Below are positions 52,670 through 61,372 of a DNA stretch of 64,000 bases, one piece after another (positions within the stretch are counted from its first letter, which is position 1; every line of letters starts with the position of its first letter). Both the position numbers and the translations under genes were made by a program. This stretch comes from Pedobacter chitinilyticus. GTDB lineage: Bacteria; Bacteroidota; Bacteroidia; Sphingobacteriales; Sphingobacteriaceae. The stretch covers positions 153,646 through 217,645 of the forward strand of contig NZ_QMHN01000007.1 in assembly GCF_003313385.1 (NCBI RefSeq), in the 5' to 3' direction. The notes under the pieces are model-generated. The model had not been told where the DNA came from. It searched no databases and worked only from the letters and a program-made list of their open reading frames with translations.

Positions 52670-53758
52670 TTAAACACTGGTATTTTGACCTTTTACATCA
52701 AAGGCATCACGCAAGCCGATAGCAATTAAATTGAAAGCGTACACAGTGAGCATAATAGCCAAACCTGGCAACACGGCCAAATAAGCGGCATCCATAATGA
52801 TATACCCGTAGTGTTCCTTAATCATAGTGCCCCAGCTTGGCATAGGTGGCTGTGCCCCAAAACCTAGAAAACTCAAGCCTGTTTCCAACAAAATAGCGGA
52901 AGCAAAATTGGCCGAAGCGACCACCAAAATTGGTCCAGCAATATTTGGCAAAATATGTTTAACAATGATTCGTCCGTTAGAAAAACCTAAGGCTTTCGCC
53001 GCTTCTACAAATTCAACTTGCTTTAAGGCCATTACCTGTCCGCGGACTAAACGAGCCACGTCAACCCAGGTAGAAAGCCCTACAGCAATGAAGATTTGCC
53101 AAAAACCCTTCCCCAAGGCAAAGGAAATAGCGATCACCAACAGCAATGAGGGCAGTGACCAAATCACGTTCATGAACCAACTGATGGCGGCATCTACTTT
53201 TCCTCCAAAATATCCTGCAATGGCACCTAAGCCTACCCCAATAACCATTGAAATAAGCACGGCCATTAAACCTACGGAAAGCGATACGCGAACGCCAAGA
53301 ATTAAACGGCTCAATAAATCTCTGCCGTAAATATCGGTTCCTAAATAGTACGTTTTTTGATAGGTATTTTGACCAGAAACTAATGGATAGGCTTCTTCTT
53401 CGGCCTGCTCATCGTCGCCAATATACTCGCGGGCAAAAACTTTATTGCCCACTATACGGCTAGAGGTAATTGGAATACTTTTGAAGTTGGCTTCCTGCCC
53501 AAAAAGCATTTTTTCGAAAAGTCCTACTTGCTTAATATTTTCGTTTCGACTAACAATGAGGAACTGAAAAGTACGTCCTGGCTTTTTATTGGTCAGTTGC
53601 AGGTGCATGGTATTGACATAGGGGGTTTGATCGGGCGTAATTAAATAGCCCAAAATGCCAACCACCACCATAAAACAAATAAAAATAAGGCCAGTTAATG
53701 CAAGTGTATTACGTCTGAATTTCTTCCAAACCTTAGTGGATTGAGTAGTATCTGCCAT
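52670..53758 (-). CDS. ABC transporter permease, DppC/OppC type
   Basis: A 362-residue inner membrane subunit of a peptide/nickel-type ABC importer. One N-terminal helix (about 20-40) is followed by a long extracytoplasmic segment (about 42-135), then five helices with the ATPase-contacting loop EAAKALGFSNGRIIVKHILPN. Typical DppC proteins have about 300 residues; the extra length is the extracytoplasmic segment between TM1 and TM2. Partner ATPase, second permease and binding protein genes are not adjacent. It starts 1 bp after the glycosyltransferase stop, so it lies in that operon. Confidence 0.88.
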   Translation of the reverse strand: MADTTQSTKVWKKFRRNTLALTGLIFICFMVVVGILGYLITPDQTPYVNTMHLQLTNKKPGRTFQFLIVSRNENIKQVGLFEKMLFGQEANFKSIPITSSRIVGNKVFAREYIGDDEQAEEEAYPLVSGQNTYQKTYYLGTDIYGRDLLSRLILGVRVSLSVGLMAVLISMVIGVGLGAIAGYFGGKVDAAISWFMNVIWSLPSLLLVIAISFALGKGFWQIFIAVGLSTWVDVARLVRGQVMALKQVEFVEAAKALGFSNGRIIVKHILPNIAGPILVVASANFASAILLETGLSFLGFGAQPPMPSWGTMIKEHYGYIIMDAAYLAVLPGLAIMLTVYAFNLIAIGLRDAFDVKGQNTSV

Positions 53759-53759
53759 G

Positions 53760-54896
53760 TTATTTTACCATTCGGCCTTTCCAATTATATTTTCCTGAAT
53801 TTCCGGCAATGCCAATATAAATAAAGTAGATGACATGTAAAATATTGAGCGCTGGCAGCCACCAAAGTAGCGCCCTTCTTTTAAAGAAATTTGTCATTTG
53901 AACGAGGAAAATGAACTCAATCAACATTTTTGCTGCCAATTGAAAAATCAAGAAAGGAAGTGAGGCAGCAAAGAAAATACTCAGTAAAGCATTAACCACA
54001 ATACTCACATTAAATAGCCAAATACTTACGCCTAAAATAATCACCGACTTGTCTTTATAGCGGGTACTTTTTGATGCCCAACGGCGACGTTGTTGGATAA
54101 ATTCGCCAAGGGTTGGCTTGGCGTGCGTGTAAACCACGGCCTCTTTATTTTTTAGGAAGCCTATTTTATTTCCGTAAATGGCGGCAATTTTATGGAGCAA
54201 AAGCTCGTCGTCGCCAGAAGCTAAATCATCAATGCCTTTAAAGCCGCCCACTTCAATAAACGCTTTTTTCTCATAGGCCAAGTTGGCGCCGTTGCAAGTG
54301 CTCGGGTTTTTATTTCCGATGGTGGAAGCCCCCAAGCCAATGAGGTAGCTAAACTCCAGCGATTGCAAATTTTCGAAAAGAGTCTTTTCTTCAAAATAGG
54401 CCACTGGCGATGAAATCATTTTATAGCCCATCGTTTCGTAGCAATTTACAATGGTGGGTAACCACTGTGGTCCCATTCTGCAATCAGCATCGGTAGTGAT
54501 AATTAAGGTACCTTTTGCCCCGTCGATAGCGGTTTGTATCGCTTTTTTCTTGTAAGAATTTAGGGCTTTGTCTTCGTTCAGTCGAATCAGCTTCACACCT
54601 TCAGCTTCATAACTGGTCACTATCTCAGCAGTACTGTCAGTAGAATGGTCGTCAATCACAATCAATTCAAACAGTTCTCGGGGATACCGTTGTGCCAGCA
54701 CGTCATCAATGGTTTTGGCAATTTTATCTTCTTCGTTTCGGGCTGCAATGATGATAGACACCAAAGTTTGGGGCAATGCCGTATTTTTTTGATAGGGTTT
54801 AATTCTTTTCCACCCCACAATAAAAGTAGCCACCACAAACACATAAATGAGGGTTAAAAATGCCGAGAAGTAGTTAATTGCGTCTAGTATTTCCAA
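53760..54896 (-). CDS. Glycosyltransferase family 2, membrane-bound
   Basis: A 378-residue GT-A enzyme. An N-terminal helix (about 8-28) is followed by the GT2 domain: VSIIIAARNEEDKI, VIDDHSTDSTAEIV, the metal-binding TTDADC, the GDDE acid region and QQRRRW near 270, then three C-terminal helices. The QxxRW motif marks a processive or lipid-acceptor type. It likely adds a sugar to a lipid carrier or membrane lipid. Its start overlaps the end of the flippase-like gene by 23 bases. Confidence 0.88.
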   Translation of the reverse strand: MEILDAINYFSAFLTLIYVFVVATFIVGWKRIKPYQKNTALPQTLVSIIIAARNEEDKIAKTIDDVLAQRYPRELFELIVIDDHSTDSTAEIVTSYEAEGVKLIRLNEDKALNSYKKKAIQTAIDGAKGTLIITTDADCRMGPQWLPTIVNCYETMGYKMISSPVAYFEEKTLFENLQSLEFSYLIGLGASTIGNKNPSTCNGANLAYEKKAFIEVGGFKGIDDLASGDDELLLHKIAAIYGNKIGFLKNKEAVVYTHAKPTLGEFIQQRRRWASKSTRYKDKSVIILGVSIWLFNVSIVVNALLSIFFAASLPFLIFQLAAKMLIEFIFLVQMTNFFKRRALLWWLPALNILHVIYFIYIGIAGNSGKYNWKGRMVK

Positions 54897-55875
54897 AGAT
54901 GTTGAGTTTAAATACGAAATAGGAACCTAAGATAGCAGGAATTATAATATTGATGAGCCAAATACTGGCAATACATGCTACCACTACAATATTTTGATCG
55001 GTAATGTACTTGAAGAAAAATAAGGCTGTTACACTTCTAATGCCAATATCTAACAAATCTAACGAGGGTAAAGTAGACTGTACAAAAAACAGAATAGGCA
55101 CCAACATGAGCACGTCAAGCAAGCTCAAATCTGGAATGAGCCAAAGGAACATGATTAAATACTGCGTGGTAAAAACAGCATATCTTGCCAAACAAAATAG
55201 CAGAACTTTAAGCAGTTCTTTTTTTTGATAGCGTCCTAAAACAGCATAGAATTTTGCGTATTTGCGGGTGAATTTTATCGACAGCAAAAGTCCATTAAGC
55301 CATTTGATGTTGAAGTAAAAAACCAGAAAAAACAAGGCAAACACAAAAGAAAGTCCACAAATTGCAGCAAAAAGAATAGGTTCTATTGGAATAAATCGAT
55401 AAACAAAGATACAGGCGGCAATAGCTCCAAAAACATTGGTAAGCACCAATTGGCCTATATTCCCCACGGTCATTACCACTACACCTACTATCCGCCTTTT
55501 AGGTGATAGAAAGAAAACTCTGCCTCCGTATTCACCCAATCTATTTGGGGTAAAAACAGCCCAAGTTAAACCGCAAAATACCGACTCTATGGCTCGCCAC
55601 AGACTAATTTGTTCCACTCGCTGTATTAAACGCTGCCACTTTACTGCCTCTAGTCCCCAGTTAAATAGCATGAGCGTAAAAACACTGCCGAGTACCAAGC
55701 TAATCTGCGAGGTGGAAATATCGTGCAGTAAAGCAATAAATTCCTTTAAATCGTGATGATTGGCTAGTTTTTTATAAATGAACCAAAAAGCAAGCGCTAC
55801 TACGGCTATCTTAATGAGGTTGGACAGTATCTTTTTATAACGGGATGTCAAACTAAATGCTTTTTGTGTGTGCAA
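54874..55875 (-). CDS. LPG-synthase TM / flippase-like membrane protein
   Basis: A 333-residue protein with about eight helices of the lysylphosphatidylglycerol-synthase transmembrane (UPF0104, AglD2-like) family. The conserved segment WRAIESVFCGLTWAVFTPNRLGEYGGRVFFL fits the family. There is no C-terminal aminoacyl-transferase domain, so it is a flippase-like form and not a lysyltransferase. The longest frame starts with TTG at 55875, which overlaps a near-consensus -7 box (CATATTTG, 55873-55880); a TTG at 55851 is a possible alternative. It is the first gene of a three-gene unit with a GT2 and an ABC permease. Confidence 0.8.
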   Translation of the reverse strand: MHTQKAFSLTSRYKKILSNLIKIAVVALAFWFIYKKLANHHDLKEFIALLHDISTSQISLVLGSVFTLMLFNWGLEAVKWQRLIQRVEQISLWRAIESVFCGLTWAVFTPNRLGEYGGRVFFLSPKRRIVGVVVMTVGNIGQLVLTNVFGAIAACIFVYRFIPIEPILFAAICGLSFVFALFFLVFYFNIKWLNGLLLSIKFTRKYAKFYAVLGRYQKKELLKVLLFCLARYAVFTTQYLIMFLWLIPDLSLLDVLMLVPILFFVQSTLPSLDLLDIGIRSVTALFFFKYITDQNIVVVACIASIWLINIIIPAILGSYFVFKLNIFGNTRRN

Positions 55876-55894
55876 ATATGCTTAATATTGTCGT

Positions 55895-56458
55895 ATGTTG
55901 GTTGAAAAAAAGGAACGTGTTATTTTAGGAGTAGACCCAGGAACGGCAATTATGGGCTACGGAGTGATTTTGGAAAAGGGCAGCAAGATGGAGCTACTAA
56001 GCCTTGGGGTAATACGTCTCGACCACTTGGACGACCATTTTCTAAAGCTTCAGCGCATTTTCGAAAAAACCATTGGCCTTATCGAAAATTACAAACCTGA
56101 TGCCTTGGCCATTGAGGCTCCTTTTTATGGCAAAAATGTACAGGTAATGCTCAAACTGGGCAGAGCCCAAGGGGTAACCATGGCCGCTGCCCTGTCTAGA
56201 AATCTTTCGGTAACGGAATATGCGCCACGTAAAATCAAACAATCAATCACGGGCAAAGGTACGGCAAGCAAGGAGCAGGTAGCTGCCATGCTACAGCGTT
56301 TGCTCAACTTTAAAGAAACTCCAGAGTTTTTAGATGCTACCGATGGTTTGGCAGTAGCGGTTTGTCATTCTTTTCAAAAGATATCGACCTCTGGGAAGAG
56401 CAAAACTTATACTGGCTGGGAGGCTTTTGTAAGTGATAATAAAAAACGGGTGAAATAA
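55895..56458 (+). CDS. ruvC: Crossover junction endodeoxyribonuclease RuvC
   Basis: A 187-residue Holliday junction resolvase. The RNase H-like fold has Asp14 in GVDPGTAIMGYGV, the glutamate of the second strand in LAIEAPFYGKN, and the C-terminal catalytic DATDGLAVAVCH. Slightly longer than the E. coli enzyme (173) because of a lysine-rich tail. It acts with RuvAB, whose genes are not in the window. It is divergent from the flippase-like gene, with only 19 bp between the annotated starts. Confidence 0.96.
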   Translation: MLVEKKERVILGVDPGTAIMGYGVILEKGSKMELLSLGVIRLDHLDDHFLKLQRIFEKTIGLIENYKPDALAIEAPFYGKNVQVMLKLGRAQGVTMAAALSRNLSVTEYAPRKIKQSITGKGTASKEQVAAMLQRLLNFKETPEFLDATDGLAVAVCHSFQKISTSGKSKTYTGWEAFVSDNKKRVK

Positions 56459-56535
56459 TAATTATTTTCTCAATGGTTATCACCACCTAAGACACCTTAG
56501 TTCATTTTAGTTTCAAAAAGAAGACATGAAATTGC

Positions 56536-57591
56536 TTACGCTTGATGCACTTCTTTCTTCTTTGGAAAAGCCAGACTAGCAATAATACTCAACGCCAAAA
56601 TACCCACAATAATAATCAACGAATGTTCGGTGGTAAAGCCCCAAGCTTTTAGGTATCCATGTCCGAGCATTTTCACGCCAATAAAGGTCAACAATATCGC
56701 CAATCCAGTTTTTAAATAGTGGAACTTATGGATAATGTTCACCAAAAGGAAGAACATCGAACGTAAGCCCATAATGGCAAAGATATTGGAGAAAAATACG
56801 ATATAAGCATCTTTGGTGACCGCAAAAATAGCTGGAATTGAATCTACCGCGAAAATCAAATCGGTGAATTCTACAATCAATAACACCAAGAACAATGGCG
56901 TGACAAACTTTTTTCCATTGATTTTGTGAAAGAACTTTTTGCCTTCGTATTTAGGATGAATCTTAAAAAAACGTGAGGCAAACTTCACTACAGGATGATT
57001 TTCAGGGTCAATTTTATCATCTTCTTCCTTAGAGAAAAACATTCGTACCCCTGTAAACACCAAGAAAGCCCCAAACACGTACAAAATCCATTCGAATTGG
57101 TTGATTAATGCCGCGCCTACAAAAATGAAGATGAACCTCATGATGATGGCACCCAAAATACCCCAGAATAATACACGGTGGTAATATTTCTCAGGCACTG
57201 CAAAAGCTGAGAAAATAAGTACAATCACGAAGATATTATCTACCGAAAGGGCATATTCAACCACATAACCCGTTAAAAATTCAATGCCTAGGTTCTGCTT
57301 GTAAAGCTGTAAACTGGCTTCAAAATTACCTGGGATAACGCTAATGGGATGCTTATGTGCCTTAATGACTTGTTCCAGCTTGGCCATGCTATCAATACCA
57401 TGCAGATAATCGCCTTTTAAGATCAACAGCAGGTAGAAACTTAGTGCCAAAACTACCATCACAAAACTCATGATACCAGCTTGTTTTAAACTTACTACGT
57501 GTTCTCTTCTGCTGAAAAGACCTAAATCAAGGGCAAGGATAAATACAATAAAGAGTAAGAATCCGCCAATAAATAACAGTTCGTGCGACAT
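56536..57591 (-). CDS. TerC/Alx-family membrane protein
   Basis: A 351-residue inner membrane protein with about nine helices. The acidic family motifs VEYALSVDNIFV (109-120) and VEFTDLIFAVDSIPAIFA (about 236-253) are intact. Members such as Alx and MeeF export manganese or help load metal on exported enzymes; tellurite resistance is the historical name. Its ATG overlaps the TAA of the polyprenyl synthase gene (TAATG), so they form a coupled pair. No metal riboswitch is visible because it lies inside an operon. Confidence 0.9.
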   Translation of the reverse strand: MSHELLFIGGFLLFIVFILALDLGLFSRREHVVSLKQAGIMSFVMVVLALSFYLLLILKGDYLHGIDSMAKLEQVIKAHKHPISVIPGNFEASLQLYKQNLGIEFLTGYVVEYALSVDNIFVIVLIFSAFAVPEKYYHRVLFWGILGAIIMRFIFIFVGAALINQFEWILYVFGAFLVFTGVRMFFSKEEDDKIDPENHPVVKFASRFFKIHPKYEGKKFFHKINGKKFVTPLFLVLLIVEFTDLIFAVDSIPAIFAVTKDAYIVFFSNIFAIMGLRSMFFLLVNIIHKFHYLKTGLAILLTFIGVKMLGHGYLKAWGFTTEHSLIIIVGILALSIIASLAFPKKKEVHQA

Positions 57592-58562
57592 TATTTTTTA
57601 CGTTCAGTGGTATATCTAACCAATTGTTCAAGGCCTGTTCTAGCATCTCCCTCTGGGAAACCATGCAATATTTCAAAAGCCTTGTTTTGGTATGCTAACA
57701 TTTTTTGGTTGGCGTAATGCACGCCCTCATTGGCATTCACAAAATCAATAATTTCCTGAATCTTTTTCGGGTCGTCGTTATGACTTTTTACTAAATTGAT
57801 GATACGCTTACGTTCTGATTTTTCAACCCTGTTTAAAGCATAAATCAAAGGCAAGGTTACTTTCTTTTCTTTGATATCAATTCCTAAAGGCTTGCCTACA
57901 TCATCTGTTCCAAAATCAAAAGTATCATCCTTAATTTGAAAAGCAATACCTACCAATTCTCCAAACAGTCGCATTTTTTCAATCAGCTCTTCCGAAGCGC
58001 CTGTTGAGGCCGCACCACAAGCACAGCATGAAGCAATTAACGAAGCCGTTTTTTGGCGGATCACGTTAAAGTACAGCTCTTCACTAATATCCATTCTGCG
58101 CACCTTTTCAATCTGCAACAACTCACCCTCACTCATTTGTTCCACCGCTTCAGATACAATCTTCAACAAATGAAAGTCATTGTTGTTTACCGAGAGTAAT
58201 AATCCCTTTGAAAGCAAATAATCGCCCACTAAAACGGCAATTTTATTTTTCCAAAGTGCATTAATAGAGAAGAAACCACGACGTTCATAGGCATTGTCTA
58301 CCACATCGTCATGCACCAAGGTTGCCGTGTGCAGTAACTCTACCAACGCTGCTCCCCTATGCGTAGATTCAACAATACCACCACAAAGTTTGGCTGCAAA
58401 AAATACGAACATAGGGCGCATTTGCTTCCCTTTTCGCTTAACAATATAGTGGGTAATTCTATTGAGCAAAGGTGCATTACTATGCATTGATTCCTTGAAC
58501 TTTACCTCAAAGGCATCAATTTCTGCTGCAATAGGCTGCTTTATTTGATCTATTCCGGGCAT
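57591..58562 (-). CDS. Polyprenyl (octaprenyl/heptaprenyl) diphosphate synthase
   Basis: A 323-residue trans-prenyltransferase that extends farnesyl diphosphate with isopentenyl units, probably for the menaquinone side chain. The first aspartate-rich motif DDVVD is at 85-89 and the second DDTFD at 212-216. The residues before the first motif are small, as in long-chain enzymes. The frame opens with a TTG at 58583, but an exact -7 box lies at 58581-58588, so the ATG at 58562 is chosen. It is followed by terC in a coupled arrangement. Confidence 0.93.
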   Translation of the reverse strand: MPGIDQIKQPIAAEIDAFEVKFKESMHSNAPLLNRITHYIVKRKGKQMRPMFVFFAAKLCGGIVESTHRGAALVELLHTATLVHDDVVDNAYERRGFFSINALWKNKIAVLVGDYLLSKGLLLSVNNNDFHLLKIVSEAVEQMSEGELLQIEKVRRMDISEELYFNVIRQKTASLIASCCACGAASTGASEELIEKMRLFGELVGIAFQIKDDTFDFGTDDVGKPLGIDIKEKKVTLPLIYALNRVEKSERKRIINLVKSHNDDPKKIQEIIDFVNANEGVHYANQKMLAYQNKAFEILHGFPEGDARTGLEQLVRYTTERKK

Positions 58563-58580
58563 CTGGCAAAAATGTGTTTG

Positions 58581-58588
58581 CAAACTTA
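58581..58588 (-). promoter_or_regulatory. Probable -7 box of polyprenyl synthase gene
   Basis: TAAGTTTG on the minus strand matches TAnnTTTG exactly. It overlaps the TTG that opens the longest frame, which argues for the ATG at 58562 as the real start. No good -33 TTTG is seen. Confidence 0.45.
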
Positions 58589-58631
58589 GTTGAATTTCTA
58601 TTAAAAGCGTATTTTTAATGAAACTATTCGC

Positions 58632-59609
58632 ATGAAGACTTTTTTCAGAATCATCCTCATCGTTATCGCTACGTTTGGCCTTGTTTATCTAATAGGCCCA
58701 AAAGTACAGGAACCTATTTACAATGCCGAATTACCAAAACCCATCGCTATTAATTCTGTATCCGCCTATGTCCATCAGCTCGAAAAGCAACATCAGTTAA
58801 AACCAGAAAACGAAGCGGAGATCATTTGGGCAGATAGCACCCATCGACAAACTGAATATGTGGTAGTGTATTTGCATGGATTTTCGGCATCTAAGGAAGA
58901 AGGCAACACAGTGCACCGTGATTTTGCTAAATCTATCCATGCCAACCTTTACTTAAGCCGCTTAGCAGACCATGGTATTGACACCATCGCTCCTATGCAG
59001 TATTTCACCGCCGACAGATTATGGGAAAGTGCAAAACAAGCTTTAGTTATAGGTAAAACTTTAGGCAAAAAAGTGATACTAGTGGGCACTTCTACAGGCG
59101 GAACATTGGCTTTAAAATTAGCCGCGGTTTATCCAGAAATACATAGTTTGGTGTTAATGTCGCCAAATATTGCCATTAACGATGATAAAGTATGGATTTT
59201 AACCCATCCTTGGGGATTACAAATTGCCCGATTGGTTACAGGTGGCAAAGAACGCTTGGTGGAAGGTAAAAGTGCATTGTACAAAAAATATTGGTACACT
59301 AACTACCGTTTAGAATCGGTAGTACAATTGCAAGAACTATTGGAAAGCAGTATGAATAAATCTGTTTTTAAGGAAGTGAAACAGCCTACACTTTTGCTTT
59401 ATTATTACAAGAACGAAAAGGAACAAGACCCTGTGGTGAGCGTACCTGCCATGCTTAAAATGTTTGAGGAACTTGGAAGCTCCCAAAAGGAAAAACAAGC
59501 TTTGCCTAATACTGGAAATCACGTGATTGGCTCATCCATTACCTCAAAAGACATTCCTGCAGTAGAAAAAGCGATCGCGAAATTTGCATCAAAGTATATT
59601 AGCCAATAA
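58632..59609 (+). CDS. Alpha/beta hydrolase, lysophospholipase-like
   Basis: A 325-residue protein with one N-terminal hydrophobic helix (about 5-22), which is a signal anchor or signal peptide. The hydrolase core has YLHGFSASKEEG, the nucleophile elbow VGTSTGG, an acid segment near EQDPVVSVPAM and a late His in TGNHVIG. It probably cleaves lipid or acyl esters. It is followed 2 bp later by a patatin-like lipase gene; the two may act on membrane lipids together. Confidence 0.85.
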   Translation: MKTFFRIILIVIATFGLVYLIGPKVQEPIYNAELPKPIAINSVSAYVHQLEKQHQLKPENEAEIIWADSTHRQTEYVVVYLHGFSASKEEGNTVHRDFAKSIHANLYLSRLADHGIDTIAPMQYFTADRLWESAKQALVIGKTLGKKVILVGTSTGGTLALKLAAVYPEIHSLVLMSPNIAINDDKVWILTHPWGLQIARLVTGGKERLVEGKSALYKKYWYTNYRLESVVQLQELLESSMNKSVFKEVKQPTLLLYYYKNEKEQDPVVSVPAMLKMFEELGSSQKEKQALPNTGNHVIGSSITSKDIPAVEKAIAKFASKYISQ

Positions 59610-59611
59610 GT

Positions 59612-60478
59612 ATGACCAAGAAAAAGATACAATTAGTTTTAGGTAGCGGCGGGGCCAGAGGCTTGGCTCACATTGGAGTGATTGAAAGCTTAGAACGTGA
59701 TGGATACGAAATTTGCGAAGTGGTGGGCTGCTCAATGGGTGCAGTAGTAGGCGGCTTGTACTGTGCGGGCTTTTTAGGGCAATACAAAGATTGGCTGGCT
59801 ACTTTAACCAGAGGCAATGTGTTCAGTTTGGTAGATTTTACTTTTAATACCAGAGGTTTTGTTCGTGGCGAAAAAATTTGGACGCTCATTGCCAAGATTA
59901 CGGGTAATCAACAAATTGAAAATCTTAAAATTCCATTTACAGCGGTGGCTACCGATATGCTCAACATGCAGGAAGTGCATTATCAATCGGGTGATTTGTT
60001 TGCGGCTTTACGTTCTACTATTTCTATCCCTGGGGTGTTTACGCCTGTAATTGATCAAGATACGGTATTAGTGGATGGTGGGGTGCTTAATCCGCTTCCC
60101 ATTAGCGCCATTAAAAGAAGAGAAGATTGTGCAGTAGTTGCCGTGAACATCAATGGCCGAAACGAACCTTTGGTGGAACAGGAAGAAGCAAAACAGAAAA
60201 GCAGGAACTGGCTGCAACGTTATTGGAATAACAGCAACAAAAACAATATTCCTAAAATATCTTTTTTCGACTTGATGAACACCTCCTACGATTTTACCCA
60301 AGATCGTTTGGTACAATTAACCATCCAACACTATCAACCAGATTTGGTGATAGAAATTCCTAGAAATGCCTGCGGAACTTTCGATTTCCATAAATCTGCA
60401 CAGCTTATTGAACTAGGGAAAAAAGCCTACGAAAAAGCCAAACAGCTCAAACAAAATTCTTTACAAAAAGCCTCTTAA
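59612..60478 (+). CDS. Patatin-like phospholipase
   Basis: A 288-residue lipid acyl hydrolase with the patatin Ser-Asp dyad. The oxyanion loop is GSGGARG (11-17), the nucleophile is Ser41 in GCSMG (39-43), and the catalytic aspartate is Asp155 in DGG (155-157). No signal peptide or barrel domain, so it is cytoplasmic or membrane-associated, as RssA is in E. coli. It is third-base close to both neighbours (2-bp and 3-bp gaps) in an operon from 58632 to 60937. Confidence 0.92.
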   Translation: MTKKKIQLVLGSGGARGLAHIGVIESLERDGYEICEVVGCSMGAVVGGLYCAGFLGQYKDWLATLTRGNVFSLVDFTFNTRGFVRGEKIWTLIAKITGNQQIENLKIPFTAVATDMLNMQEVHYQSGDLFAALRSTISIPGVFTPVIDQDTVLVDGGVLNPLPISAIKRREDCAVVAVNINGRNEPLVEQEEAKQKSRNWLQRYWNNSNKNNIPKISFFDLMNTSYDFTQDRLVQLTIQHYQPDLVIEIPRNACGTFDFHKSAQLIELGKKAYEKAKQLKQNSLQKAS

Positions 60479-60481
60479 AAA

Positions 60482-60937
60482 ATGGAAATCAAAGACAGTC
60501 CTTGTGTAGAAACCCAAATGTTGATCAGAAAACCTATTGCCGAAGTATTCAAGGCTTCTATTGATCCAACGGTTACCACCAATTTTTGGTTCACTAAGGC
60601 AAGCGGGAAACTTGAAGTGGGGAAAACCGTGATTTGGCATTGGGAAATGTACGGCGTATCTGCCGAAGTGTTGGTGAAGGAAATTGTACCCCATCAAAAA
60701 ATCATTGCCGAATGGGGCGATCCTGCTACCACCATTGATTTTAATTTTACCGAAGTTGATGAACATTGCACCTATGTGGTGATTAAAAATTATGGTTTCC
60801 ATGAAACTGGTGACGATTTAATAGCGATTATAAAAGACGCTACTGGCGGATTCACCACTGTTTTAGATGCTTGCAAAGCTTATCTAGAGCATGGTATCAA
60901 ACTTAATTTAGTGGGCGACAAGTTTCTCACCAAATAA
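60482..60937 (+). CDS. SRPBCC / AHSA1-domain protein
   Basis: A 151-residue protein with the START-like helix-grip fold of the activator-of-Hsp90-ATPase-1 (AHSA1) family: a first strand VETQMLIRKPIAEVFKA, the FWFTKASGKLEVG turn and KEIVPHQKIIAEW. Such proteins bind hydrophobic ligands, but the ligand is unknown here. It is the third gene of the lipase operon, 3 bp after the patatin gene. Confidence 0.88.
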   Translation: MEIKDSPCVETQMLIRKPIAEVFKASIDPTVTTNFWFTKASGKLEVGKTVIWHWEMYGVSAEVLVKEIVPHQKIIAEWGDPATTIDFNFTEVDEHCTYVVIKNYGFHETGDDLIAIIKDATGGFTTVLDACKAYLEHGIKLNLVGDKFLTK

Positions 60938-60991
60938 GTCCAAATTGTTTGAAATTTTACTTAACATCGCAAAAAAATATTCATCAAAATC

Positions 60992-61372
60992 ATGGGACTT
61001 TTTTCAAACATCATGGGCAACGCCTCAACCGTTAGCCAAGAAGATCTTTTAAAGAATTACGGACAATTACTGATCGATAACGAAAAAATCGAATTAGGTT
61101 TTAAATTGTTCAGAGACACTTTTATGTTCACCAACAAACGATTAATTATTGTTGACGTACAGGGGCTTACTGGTAGCAAAACAGAATATCTATCCATTAC
61201 CTATAAAAGTATTTCGAGGTTCAGTGTAGAAACTGCAGGTACCTTTGATTTAGATGCAGAATTAAAAATCTGGATTTCTAGCGAAGTTCTTCCAAGCATC
61301 AAAAAGAAATTCAACAAATCTGTAAATGTTTACGACGTGCAAAAAGTGCTAGCCACTTATGTAATTGGATAA
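60992..61372 (+). CDS. PH-domain (bPH_1/DUF1696) protein
   Basis: A 126-residue cytosolic protein with a bacterial PH fold: LGFKLFRDTFMFTNKRLIIVDVQGLTGSKTEYLSITYKSISRFSVETAG is the family's core pattern (residues about 36-84). Binding partner is not known. Its TAA overlaps the first ATG of the dGTPase gene (TAATG), so the two are translationally coupled. Confidence 0.85.
   Translation: MGLFSNIMGNASTVSQEDLLKNYGQLLIDNEKIELGFKLFRDTFMFTNKRLIIVDVQGLTGSKTEYLSITYKSISRFSVETAGTFDLDAELKIWISSEVLPSIKKKFNKSVNVYDVQKVLATYVIG

Noticed and set aside
54874..55875. Lysylphosphatidylglycerol synthase (MprF)
   Set aside because: Only the transmembrane flippase-like part is present; the aminoacyl-transferase domain is missing.
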